Positions 1-8,692 of a DNA stretch of 64,000 nt are shown here, piece after piece (the stretch's first letter is position 1; each line of letters begins with the position of its first letter). Location: the NCBI RefSeq assembly GCF_013410405.1, contig NZ_JACCFK010000001.1, positions 3,410,001-3,474,000 on the forward strand, written 5' to 3'. The stretch comes from Amycolatopsis endophytica. GTDB taxonomy: Bacteria; Actinomycetota; Actinomycetes; Mycobacteriales; Pseudonocardiaceae. The translations under genes were made by a program, and so were the position numbers. A model generated the notes under the pieces. It did not search any database and was not told where the DNA came from. It was given only the letters and a program-made list of their open reading frames with translations.

Positions 1-1007
1 ACAACGGGGACGTCGACCTGGACGATCTGCGTGCCGAGACCGAGCAGCACCGCGACACGCTGTCGGCGATCATGGTGACCTACCCGTCCACGCACGGTGT
101 GTACGAGGAGGGTATCGGCGAGATCGCCCGCGTCGTGCACGAAGCCGGCGGTCAGGTCTATGTGGACGGTGCGAACCTCAACGCGCTGCTGGGACTCGCC
201 AAGCCGGGTGAGTTCGGCGGCGACGTGTCGCACCTGAACCTGCACAAGACGTTCTGCATCCCGCACGGCGGTGGCGGCCCGGGCGTCGGACCGGTGGCGG
301 TGCGCGCGCACCTCGCGTCGTACCTGCCCAACCACCCGCTGCTCGACGGCGCGGGCCCGGACACCGGGGTCGGCCCGATCTCGGCGGCGCCGTTCGGATC
401 GGCGTCGATCCTGCCGATCTCGTGGGCCTACATCCGGATGATGGGCGGCGCCGGGTTGACCAGCGCCACCAAGGTCGCCGTGCTCGCCGCGAACTACGTC
501 GCGGCTCGGCTGTCCCCGCACTACCCGGTGCTCTACACCGGCCGCAACGGGCGAGTCGCCCACGAGTGCATCCTCGACCTGCGTGCGCTGACCAAGCGTA
601 CCGGCGTCACGGTCGACGACGTCGCGAAGCGCCTGGTGGACTACGGGTTCCACGCGCCGACCATGTCGTTCCCGGTCGCCGGGACGCTGATGGTCGAGCC
701 GACGGAGAGCGAGGACGTCGGCGAGCTGGACCGCTTCTGCGACGCGATGATCGCCATCCGGCGGGAGATCGAGCAGGTCGCCGAGGGCACTTGGGCGATC
801 GAGCGGAGCCCGCTGCGCAATGCCCCGCACACCGCGGAGATGCTGACCGGCGACTGGGATCTGCCGTATGACCGCAAGACCGCGGTGTATCCGGGCGGGA
901 TGTCGCCGAAGAACAAGTACTGGTCGCCGGTCCGGCGCATCGACGGCGCCCACGGCGACCGCAACCTCGTCTGCTCGTGCCCGTCCATCGAAGCCTACGG
1001 GAGCTGA
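1..1007 (+). CDS. gcvP: Glycine dehydrogenase (decarboxylating), P-protein, C-terminal part
   Basis: This is the last ~335 residues of the PLP-dependent P-protein, which decarboxylates glycine and passes the aminomethyl group to the lipoyl H-protein in the cytoplasm. The gene starts before the window; the frame is open from base 3. The stretch [15 protein letters not shown] and the PLP-lysine region [18 protein letters not shown] are hallmark P-protein sequence, followed by the Gly-rich and C-terminal regions expected of the family. The TGA at 1005-1007 lies 4 bases before gcvT, so the two genes are almost certainly co-transcribed. No gcvH is visible in the window. The call is secure; only the N-terminus is missing. 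Confidence 0.97.
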   Translation, partial: NGDVDLDDLRAETEQHRDTLSAIMVTYPSTHGVYEEGIGEIARVVHEAGGQVYVDGANLNALLGLAKPGEFGGDVSHLNLHKTFCIPHGGGGPGVGPVAVRAHLASYLPNHPLLDGAGPDTGVGPISAAPFGSASILPISWAYIRMMGGAGLTSATKVAVLAANYVAARLSPHYPVLYTGRNGRVAHECILDLRALTKRTGVTVDDVAKRLVDYGFHAPTMSFPVAGTLMVEPTESEDVGELDRFCDAMIAIRREIEQVAEGTWAIERSPLRNAPHTAEMLTGDWDLPYDRKTAVYPGGMSPKNKYWSPVRRIDGAHGDRNLVCSCPSIEAYGS

Positions 1008-1011
1008 TCCA

Positions 1012-2097
<1,086 letters not shown>

Positions 2098-2120
2098 TCA
2101 CCACGCCGCGTCTGTAGTGT

Positions 2121-3764
2121 GTGGAGAAGCAACGCAGGCGGCTGTGGTGGCGGAGGGTCCGGCGGGTCGGGTACGTCCTGGCCGGGCTCTTCATCGGGGT
2201 TCCGGCGATCGCCTTCGCGGTCGGGTACCTCGTGTGGGACGTGCGGAGCCCGCAGGAGGTGCTGGCGGAGCTCGACAAGACCGTGGTGCTGGAGTACTCC
2301 GACGGCGCCGAGCTGATGAAGGTCGTCCCGGCCGACGGTGACCGCACCTTCACGCCGTACGCGGGGGTTCCGCGCAAGCTCGTGGACGCGATCGTCGCCG
2401 TCGAGGATCCGACGTTCTGGACGAACAGCGGGTTCGAGCCGACCGGGATCGCGCGGGCGATGGTGACCGGGGTCGGCGGCGGGTCGGGCATCACGCAGCA
2501 GTACGTCAAGAACTCCACCGGCGAGGACGACGCGACGCTGTTCCGCAAGTTCAAGGAGCTGGTGCTCAGCACGAAGATCACGAACCAGCAGAGCAAGGAA
2601 CAGATCTTCGAAAGCTACGTCAACGTCATCTCCTTCGGCCGCAACACACACGGCCCGGCGGCTGCCGCCCAGGCGTATTTCGGCAAGCCGTTGCGCGACA
2701 TCTCGTGGAGCGAAGCCGCTTTCCTCGCCGGGATGTTGCAGGCACCCTACGGTCACGACCCCGCGACGGTGGGCCCGGAGCAGGCCGCGAAGCGGTGGAC
2801 CTACGCCGCGGACAAGCTGGCCGAGCGCGGTTACGTGTCGGCTGCCGAGCGCGACAGCATGGCGTATCCGCGGGTGCTCGACCCGGACGAGACGCGCGCG
2901 GGCCGGACCAGCTACAGCGACTACCACATCCGGCAGCAGGTGCTGGCAGAGTTGGAGACGCAGGGTTTCCCGTTGGAGACGTTGCGGCGGGAGGGCATGA
3001 CGGTCCGCACCACGCTGGAGGAGAAGGCACAGGACCGGACCGAGCAGGCGGTGCGGAACCGCTTGGCGGGCGAACCCGCGGACCTGCGTGCCGCTGTGGT
3101 GTCGGTACGGCCGCGTGACGGCGGAGTTGCCGCATACGCCGGCGGGAACTGGAGCGTGACGGACTACGCCGTGACCCCGCACCGCCCGGGTTCGGCTTTC
3201 CGTTCGGTGGTGCAGGTGGCGGAACTGCGTGCGCGCGCGGACGTGCCACCCGTGGTGACGGGCGCGAAGATCCGGCAAGCTGCTTATGATGCCGGCATCC
3301 CCGAATTCCTGGACGGTACGAGAACCCTGACCGCGGCGGACGGCGTGCACATCGCGTCGACGATCGCCGAGGGCACGTACGCTCTGCGGCCGATCGACCT
3401 GGCGGCGGTGTACGCGACGTTCGCCTCCGGTGGCCAACGGGTCGCCCCGCATTTCGTGGCGGAGGTGCGCAAGGGCGACGAGGTCGTGTGGAGCCGCGAC
3501 ACCACACCGGTACCCGCCCTGCCACCCGATGTCGCCCGATTCGCGCAGGGCGGTCCCGGCGCGTACGGCACGTCTGACGGGTGGACGGCCGGAGCTTCCC
3601 CAGTTCTGTCCACAGTGGTCTGGGTCGGTGGTGACGACGAGCTTCCGCGCACCGATTGGGCCGGGGTGCCGTTGACGGGCGAGACGCTGCCCGCCGACAT
3701 CTGGCGAGAGGCCATGGGAGCCGACTTCGCACCCACCCCCGCCGCTGCTCCCGTCGTGCGCTGA
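2121..3764 (+). CDS. Class A PBP-like peptidoglycan glycosyltransferase with degenerate transpeptidase domain
   Basis: A 547-residue membrane-anchored cell-wall enzyme with a GTG start. One transmembrane helix lies at about residues 14-36, followed by a GT51 glycosyltransferase domain with the catalytic Glu in VAVEDPTFW (E95) and the GITQQYVKNS acceptor-site motif. The C-terminal half resembles a penicillin-binding transpeptidase, but its key motifs are not intact. The SxxK site reads S358-A-F-R361, no SxN motif is found, and the KTG position appears as WTAG before the conserved VVWVGG strand. The length is short for a bifunctional PBP (usually 650-800). I infer a working glycan polymerase with a vestigial, probably non-acylating, C-domain. 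It starts 23 bases after gcvT but is functionally unrelated to it. Confidence 0.82.
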   Translation: MEKQRRRLWWRRVRRVGYVLAGLFIGVPAIAFAVGYLVWDVRSPQEVLAELDKTVVLEYSDGAELMKVVPADGDRTFTPYAGVPRKLVDAIVAVEDPTFWTNSGFEPTGIARAMVTGVGGGSGITQQYVKNSTGEDDATLFRKFKELVLSTKITNQQSKEQIFESYVNVISFGRNTHGPAAAAQAYFGKPLRDISWSEAAFLAGMLQAPYGHDPATVGPEQAAKRWTYAADKLAERGYVSAAERDSMAYPRVLDPDETRAGRTSYSDYHIRQQVLAELETQGFPLETLRREGMTVRTTLEEKAQDRTEQAVRNRLAGEPADLRAAVVSVRPRDGGVAAYAGGNWSVTDYAVTPHRPGSAFRSVVQVAELRARADVPPVVTGAKIRQAAYDAGIPEFLDGTRTLTAADGVHIASTIAEGTYALRPIDLAAVYATFASGGQRVAPHFVAEVRKGDEVVWSRDTTPVPALPPDVARFAQGGPGAYGTSDGWTAGASPVLSTVVWVGGDDELPRTDWAGVPLTGETLPADIWREAMGADFAPTPAAAPVVR

Positions 3765-4123
3765 CCAGCAGCGCGCCTGCTTGTGGCGGGCGTCAGCGAG
3801 CTGCTGGGAACCCGGAGCTGGGTGGTCATCCGGTCGCCTGACACTGAACGATAGGCACAAACTGGAAGGCGACGGGATGACCGCACGGCGACCCCTCGTC
3901 AAGGTGAGCCCGATTGCGGGAGCCCTGGTCATCCCGGAGTCTGCCCGTCCGGCGAGGACGCTTTTGATCTTTGGAGCTCGGACTTCCGGTAGGCGAGGTG
4001 ACCGCTGGTCGCTTGGGCGGCCGGTAGTCGGTCGCCTCGCGCGGCGACCAAAGCGGGCTGGGGACGAGGGGCGGGGGAGGTCTGGGCCGGTCTTGGTTGG
4101 CTTGCGTTGCCGGGTGGCGGTCC
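3765..4123. other. Intergenic region between convergent genes
   Basis: About 360 bases between the PBP-like gene and the repeat block. Open frames run through it on both strands, but none has a convincing ribosome site or recognisable protein sequence. One weak candidate is an ATG at 3877 preceded by GGAAGG. I see no promoter or clear terminator. Confidence 0.5.
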
Positions 4124-4270
4124 CGGAAGGGCCAACACGGCAGCGGGAGCGGCCAACACGCTGCCCGGAAGGGCCAACACGCCGACGGGAGCGGCCGACA
4201 CGCGCGTGTTTGCCGCTGCGGGCACCGTGTTGGCTGCTGCGGGCGGCGTGTTTGCCGCTCCGGGTTGGGT
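4124..4270. repeat. 21-bp-period direct and inverted repeat array
   Basis: Four head-to-tail 21-bp units (4124, 4145, 4166, 4187) carry the core GGCCAACACG at 4130, 4151 and 4172, and GGCCGACACG at 4193. Three more 21-bp units (4208, 4229, 4250) carry the opposite-strand core as CGTGTTGGC or CGTGTTTGCC. The whole block can fold into a large imperfect hairpin just downstream of the Nudix stop and facing the PBP-like gene, so it could act as a bidirectional terminator. It has no CRISPR-like spacers. Confidence 0.8.
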
Positions 4271-4656
4271 TAGTGCAGCTCGCCGCGGGAGTGCAGCTCG
4301 TCCAGTACCAAACGGAACGCTTGGGAGCCTCGGGTGCGGTCCGCGTAGCCGAGCCACGCCACCTCGGCGATCTCGGCCGAGGGGGTGATCGTTCCGGTGT
4401 AAGCCGCCGTGTAGCAGGCCATGCGCAGCAGCTGTGGTTGGCCGTCGGCTTCGGTTTCCACGGTCAGGGTCAGCTCGGCGCTGCCCGGGGTGATCTCGAC
4501 CGCCAGTTCCTCGGCCACCTCGCGCGCCAGGGTCTCGGCGTCGGTTTCGCCGGGCTCGCGTTTGCCGCCGGGCAGGTACCACGCTGTTTTGCCGTGCGAG
4601 CGGGCCGCCAGTACGCGGCCGTTCTCGACCCGCAGCCACGCGACCTTGTCGATCAC
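4270..4656 (-). CDS. Nudix hydrolase
   Basis: A 128-residue Nudix-fold protein, predicted to hydrolyse a nucleoside-diphosphate-linked substrate such as an oxidised nucleotide. The Nudix box runs from GGKREPGETD through LAREVAEELAV (about residues 30-52) and keeps the metal-binding REVAEE residues. The usual Gly after EEL is Ala. The GTG start at 4656 overlaps the stop of the upstream methyltransferase by four bases (GTGA), implying translational coupling. Substrate cannot be deduced. The gene ends at the edge of the 21-bp repeat array. Confidence 0.88.
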   Translation of the reverse strand: MIDKVAWLRVENGRVLAARSHGKTAWYLPGGKREPGETDAETLAREVAEELAVEITPGSAELTLTVETEADGQPQLLRMACYTAAYTGTITPSAEIAEVAWLGYADRTRGSQAFRLVLDELHSRGELH

Positions 4657-5309
4657 GATGTCACCAGGACGAGAGTGAAGCCGTCGTAGCCCTTCGAACC
4701 GACCGTCTGGACAGTCGTGGCCTCGACCCGGGCCTCGGCGGCGATCAGGTCATGCATCTTCCGCGTGCCCACGACCGCCGGGTCCGTGCTCGACGCATCC
4801 GCGATCGCACCGTTTCGCACCACGTTGTCGACAACGATCATCGTGCCCGGGCGGGACAATCGCAGCGCCCACTCGAAATACGACGGGTTGTTCACCTTGT
4901 CGGCATCCACGAACACGAAGTCGAACGGGCCCGCCAGCGAGGGCAGGGTGTCCAGGGCGGGCCCGACCCGGATCTCGACGATCTCGCCGAACCCGGCCGC
5001 GTCGAGGTTGTTCTCCGCCACCTGCGCGTGCGCCAGATCGGCCTCCAGCGTCACCAGACGGCCGTCGGCGGGCAGGGCCCGTGCGAGCCAGATCGTGCTG
5101 TACCCGCCGAGCGTGCCGATCTCCAGGATCGACCGTGCGCCGTGGATCCGCGCCAGCAGATGCAGCAGCTTGCCCTGCGCGGGAGACACCGAAATCGGCG
5201 GCAGTCCCGCGTGGTCGATGGCGGCGAGGACATCCTCCAGCACCGGATCGGCCGGGATCAGCGTCCCGGCGACGTACTCGTCGACCTCGTTCCACACACG
5301 CTGGTTCAC
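4653..5309 (-). CDS. SAM-dependent O-methyltransferase (catechol OMT-like family)
   Basis: A 218-residue cytoplasmic methyltransferase of the Methyltransf_3 family, which methylates hydroxyls on small catechol-like or CoA-ester substrates using a divalent metal. The SAM-binding motif I is ILEIGTLGGYS (61-71), the acidic FVFVDADK metal/active-site motif is at 131-138, and VVDNVVRNG lies further on. The start is a GTG at 5309. It lies 11 bases downstream of the siderophore ATPase gene and overlaps the Nudix gene by four bases, so the three genes probably form one transcript under the iron box. A role in siderophore or catechol chemistry is possible but unproven. Confidence 0.88.
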   Translation of the reverse strand: MNQRVWNEVDEYVAGTLIPADPVLEDVLAAIDHAGLPPISVSPAQGKLLHLLARIHGARSILEIGTLGGYSTIWLARALPADGRLVTLEADLAHAQVAENNLDAAGFGEIVEIRVGPALDTLPSLAGPFDFVFVDADKVNNPSYFEWALRLSRPGTMIVVDNVVRNGAIADASSTDPAVVGTRKMHDLIAAEARVEATTVQTVGSKGYDGFTLVLVTS

Positions 5310-5320
5310 AGCAGCCGAAG

Positions 5321-6142
5321 CTACCTGCGGGCCTTCGGAATCACCAACGGAGTGCCGGTCTCCGGGTCGGGGATCACCGAGCAGGGCAGGTCGAAGATCT
5401 GCTCGACCCGCTCGGCGGTCACGACCTCCTCCGGCGTGCCCGTGGCCAGCACCTCGCCGTCACGCATCGCGATCAGGTGCGTGCCGTAGCGGGCGGCGTG
5501 GTTGAGGTCGTGCAACACCGCGACCAGGGTGCGGCCCTGCTCGGCGTGCAGCTTCGCGCACAGGTCGAGGATGTCCATCTGGTGTGCGATGTCCAGGAAC
5601 GTCGTCGGCTCGTCCAGCAGGAGCAACTCGGTCTCCTGCGCGAGCGCCATCGCCAGCCACACTCGCTGCCGCTGCCCGCCGGACAGCTCGTCGACCATCC
5701 GGTCGGCCAGCTCGGTCACGCCCGTCGCGTCCATCGAGCGTTCCACGACCTCGGCGTCCTCCCGCGACCACTGGCGCAGCAGGCGCTGATGCGGATACCG
5801 GCCACGGGACACCAGATCGGCGACGGTGATGCCGTCCGGCGCGATCGAACTCTGCGGCAGCAACCCCAGCTTGCGCGCGACCTGCTTCGCGGGCAGCGAC
5901 GTGATCACGTCACCGTCCAGGTACACCATGCCCTGGCGTGGCTTGAGCAGACGGCTCAGCGCCCGCAGCAGAGTGGACTTGCCGCACGCGTTCGGCCCGA
6001 CGATCACCGTGAACGACTGGTCCGGGATGGTGACCGAGAGGTCTTCGGCGACGACCCGTCCGTCGTAACCCAACGTCAGGCCGTCCCCGTGCAGGCGGGT
6101 GCCGGTGGTCGACTCGGCGACAAGATCCACGGTCTGGGCCAT
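5321..6142 (-). CDS. ABC transporter ATP-binding protein, iron-siderophore type (FecE/FepC-like)
   Basis: A 273-residue ATPase of the FecCD-partner family that energises import of ferric siderophores, haem or cobalamin. It shows Walker A GPNACGKST, the Q-loop LPQSS, the ABC signature LSGGQRQR, Walker B LLLLDEPT and the H-loop VLHDLNH, all in normal order. An iron box lies 2 bases upstream of the ATG at 6142, supporting iron-repressed expression. No permease or binding-protein gene lies beside it in the window, so it is an orphan ATPase that must work with membrane subunits encoded elsewhere. Downstream are the methyltransferase and Nudix genes. Confidence 0.93.
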   Translation of the reverse strand: MAQTVDLVAESTTGTRLHGDGLTLGYDGRVVAEDLSVTIPDQSFTVIVGPNACGKSTLLRALSRLLKPRQGMVYLDGDVITSLPAKQVARKLGLLPQSSIAPDGITVADLVSRGRYPHQRLLRQWSREDAEVVERSMDATGVTELADRMVDELSGGQRQRVWLAMALAQETELLLLDEPTTFLDIAHQMDILDLCAKLHAEQGRTLVAVLHDLNHAARYGTHLIAMRDGEVLATGTPEEVVTAERVEQIFDLPCSVIPDPETGTPLVIPKARR

Positions 6143-6161
6143 ACAGGTTAGGCTAACCTAC
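6143..6161. promoter_or_regulatory. Iron box (IdeR/DmdR-type operator)
   Basis: ACAGGTTAGGCTAACCTAC matches the actinobacterial iron-box consensus at 16 of 19 positions and contains the near-perfect dyad AGGTTAGGCTAACCT (6145-6159). It sits directly before the ATPase start codon and 130 bases before the desaturase start at 6289, so it could repress either or both genes when iron is plentiful. Confidence 0.88.
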
Positions 6162-6288
6162 AGCTTCGGCCCGGGGTAAGGACTCCGCGTACCCCGGCTC
6201 AGTGTCCGCCGTCACGGGGGTGAACCCCACCACGGGAACGGGTGCGCACCGGCTGTCCGCTTCGCCGGAATGTCCCGAGACTCGATCC

Positions 6289-7302
6289 GTGACCAGACAG
6301 ACCCTCCCGCCGGAAACCGGAAGCGACTTCGCCCGGCTGTCGCGGCGCATCAAGGACGCCGGACTCCTGGACCGGCGCCCCGGCTACTACACGCTGCGCA
6401 TCGGCGTGGTGACCGCGCTGCTCGCCGGTGCCTGGGCGTGGTTCGGGTGGCTCGGCGATTCGTGGGCCACGCTGCTCGTCGCCGTGCTGCTGGCGGCGCT
6501 GTTCGGCCAGATCGCGTTGCTGTCCCACGACCTCGCGCACCGGCAGGTGTTCCGCACCCGCCGTCCGACCGGGATCGCCGGGCGGCTGGCGGGCAATCTG
6601 GGCATCGGCCTCAGCTACGGCTGGTGGATGGACAAGCACACCCGCCACCACGCCAATCCCAACCACGAGGAACTCGACCCCGACGTCGCCCCGGACATCC
6701 TGGTCTGGTCGAAGGACCAGGCCCGTGCCAGCCGCGGGCTCCCGCGCTTCGTCGGCAGGCACCAGGCGTACCTGTTCTTCCCGCTGCTCACGCTGGAAGG
6801 GCTGAACCTGCACTGGGCGGGCATCCGCGCGGTGGCCAAACCGGGGCTGCGGCGGCGCGGGCTCGAAGCCGGACTGCTGTGCACCCACTTCGCGCTGTAC
6901 CTGGGGGCGGTTTTCCTGGTGCTGTCGCCGTTGAAGGCGCTCGTGTTCATCGTGGTGCACCAGGGGCTGTGGGGCGTCTACATGGGATCGATCTTCGCGC
7001 CCAACCACAAGGGGATGCCGACGCTGACCGGCGACGAGCGGCCCGACTTCCTGCGCCGCCAGGTGCTCACGTCACGCAACGTGCGCGGCGGGTGGCTCGT
7101 CGACACCGCGATGGGCGGCCTGAACTACCAGATCGAGCATCACCTGTTCCCGAGCATGCCGACGCCCCACCTGCGGCGAGCCCAGCCGATCGTCCGGGAC
7201 TACTGCGCGGAGATCGGCGTTCCTTACAACGAAACCGGTCTTCTCGACTCGTACGCGCAGGCCCTGCGGCACCTGCACCTGGCGGGAGAGCCGATCAGGT
7301 AG
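6289..7302 (+). CDS. Membrane fatty-acid desaturase (di-iron, acyl-lipid type)
   Basis: An integral-membrane, di-iron enzyme that inserts a double bond into acyl chains using oxygen and electrons from a reductase. The three histidine clusters are HDLAH, HTRHH (followed by NPNHEE) and QIEHH; the last, with Gln in front, is typical of the front-end and DesA3-like desaturases. Hydrophobic helices flank the boxes. The GTG at 6289 is preferred because the protein-like sequence begins there (MTRQTLPPETGSDF, about 337 aa). The frame is open from a GTG at 6202, which would add 29 poorly conserved-looking residues. The iron box lies between this gene and the divergent siderophore ATPase. Confidence 0.9.
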   Translation: MTRQTLPPETGSDFARLSRRIKDAGLLDRRPGYYTLRIGVVTALLAGAWAWFGWLGDSWATLLVAVLLAALFGQIALLSHDLAHRQVFRTRRPTGIAGRLAGNLGIGLSYGWWMDKHTRHHANPNHEELDPDVAPDILVWSKDQARASRGLPRFVGRHQAYLFFPLLTLEGLNLHWAGIRAVAKPGLRRRGLEAGLLCTHFALYLGAVFLVLSPLKALVFIVVHQGLWGVYMGSIFAPNHKGMPTLTGDERPDFLRRQVLTSRNVRGGWLVDTAMGGLNYQIEHHLFPSMPTPHLRRAQPIVRDYCAEIGVPYNETGLLDSYAQALRHLHLAGEPIR

Positions 7303-7318
7303 GCCGGTCAGCCCTGGC

Positions 7319-7325
7319 GGAGGAG
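7319..7325 (+). promoter_or_regulatory. Ribosome-binding site that decides the GH172 start
   Basis: GGAGGAG lies 8 bases before the ATG at 7334. The upstream in-frame GTG at 7325 overlaps this site and so cannot be the start. Confidence 0.8.
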
Positions 7326-7333
7326 TGCGGACC

Positions 7334-8356
7334 ATGCCTACCGTGGGCAGTGTGTTCGATGTCACAGATCTGACGAGGGTCGCGCCGGCGCTCGACTCGC
7401 GGGCCGTCACGTTCGAGAACCCCACCGGGGAGCGCGGCGCGGGTGGCCGGGCGGGCGGAGGTCGCAAGGGTGCGCCCAGCCGGGTGATCGAGGGCGGTGA
7501 ACGCGTCACCCTCGCGGACCTGGCCGGACCGGGCACGATCCGGCACATCTGGATGACGTTCCCACCGGACAAGCCGGTGCGCATGCGGTCGGTCTACCTC
7601 GAAGTCCGCTACGGCGGCCTGTCCTACCCCAGCGTTTCGGTGCCGTGCGTGGACTTCTTCGGATCACCGCACGGCCGTCCCGTCGCCTACGCCAGCGCGC
7701 TGACCAGCATCCCCGAGGCCCGCGGCTTCAACAGCTACATTCCGATGGCCTTCGGCGAGCGCATCCACGTCGACCTGGTCAACGGCAACCCGGACCCGAT
7801 CGTCCTGTACTTCCAGATCGACTACACGCTCGGTGACTCCGGCGCGGGCCGTCTGCACGTCGGGTTCCGGCGGGAGAACCCGACCGTGTCGAAACGGGAC
7901 TTCGTGGTCACCGAGGGTCTGCGCGGGCCGGGCCGGTTCCTCGGCTGGGTGGGCGGGGTGCGACCGATCGACGGCGGCCAGTGGTACGGCGAGGGCGAGG
8001 TGAAGATCTACCGCGACGGCGACCGTGAGTTCCCCACGATCTGCGGCACCGGGCTGGAGGACTACGTCGGATCGGCGTGGGGGATGGGGCCGCACGCCGG
8101 GCTGTACGCGGGGGCGCCGCTGGAGGTGCCGGGACCGGGGCCGATCCCCAAGTACGTCGGGTTCTACCGGTGGCACGTGCCGGATCCGGTCATGTTCGGC
8201 ACGGATCTGCGGGTGACGCTGCAGCAGATCGGTGCCGACCGTGGTGGTCTGGTCGAACGCGTCGACGACTGCTGCGCGGCCGCGTTCACGGTGTGCGAGC
8301 GTGCCCAGCCGGTTCCGCCGGTGGACGTCGCCGCGGCCGTCGCGGATCTGGAGTGA
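7334..8356 (+). CDS. GH172 family glycoside hydrolase (former DUF2961)
   Basis: A 340-residue protein of the family once called DUF2961, now GH172, whose known members act on difructose anhydrides and on D-arabinofuranosyl or fructofuranosyl glycans. The core block FPTICGTGLEDYVGSAWGMG, containing conserved acidic residues, and the early TIRHIWMTF segment are characteristic. The C-terminal GFYRWHVPDPVMF is also family-like. There is no signal peptide, so the enzyme is probably cytoplasmic or leaves by another route. Its stop codon directly abuts that of the convergent 66-aa gene. The family call is firm; substrate (possibly host arabinan fragments) is inferred. Confidence 0.85.
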   Translation: MPTVGSVFDVTDLTRVAPALDSRAVTFENPTGERGAGGRAGGGRKGAPSRVIEGGERVTLADLAGPGTIRHIWMTFPPDKPVRMRSVYLEVRYGGLSYPSVSVPCVDFFGSPHGRPVAYASALTSIPEARGFNSYIPMAFGERIHVDLVNGNPDPIVLYFQIDYTLGDSGAGRLHVGFRRENPTVSKRDFVVTEGLRGPGRFLGWVGGVRPIDGGQWYGEGEVKIYRDGDREFPTICGTGLEDYVGSAWGMGPHAGLYAGAPLEVPGPGPIPKYVGFYRWHVPDPVMFGTDLRVTLQQIGADRGGLVERVDDCCAAAFTVCERAQPVPPVDVAAAVADLE

Positions 8357-8557
8357 CTACTGGGACCGTTCGCCGACCACGACCACGGCGTCGCGCAGTG
8401 CGGCGCGAAGCCTGCCCACGTCGAGTGGTTCGAGCACCGCGGCCTCGCCGGGTGGTGCGACCAGGACCACCCGGCCGCTGCTCACGAACACCGTCAGGTC
8501 CCGTCGCCTGCCGGCCAGGTCCCGGCAGCTGATCGACCATTCGTCTCGAGCCGCCAC
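8357..8557 (-). CDS. Small conserved-looking hypothetical protein (66 aa)
   Basis: A short protein beginning VAARDEWSISCRDLAGRRRD and ending in a hydrophobic/basic helix, with no domain I recognise. The GTG at 8557 is preceded by GGAAGG at ideal spacing, and the composition looks like real protein, with alternating hydrophobic residues in LTVFVSSGRVVLVAPPG that suggest a small beta-sheet. Its stop (8357-8359) touches the stop of the GH172 gene (8354-8356). It is divergent from the FAD reductase 135 bases away. Function unknown. Confidence 0.65.
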   Translation of the reverse strand: MAARDEWSISCRDLAGRRRDLTVFVSSGRVVLVAPPGEAAVLEPLDVGRLRAALRDAVVVVGERSQ

Positions 8558-8692
8558 GTCCGTCGCCTTCCTTCGGTGGGTGATGCCAGGTGACAGAGGG
8601 ACGTCCGGGCGGCCCCCGCGTGACGCGCTGGCGCGAGAATTTTGTCGGCAGTAGCGTCGGGTGACGCGGTTCACACGAATGGGAGACCTGTG

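Noticed and set aside
4124-4270. Possible CRISPR array
   Set aside because: Units are contiguous with no unique spacers, they invert midway, and no cas genes are present.
3781-4689. A 302-codon plus-strand frame across the 21-bp repeats
   Set aside because: Its apparent peptide repeats come from the 21-base period; there is no good start and it runs antisense over the Nudix gene.
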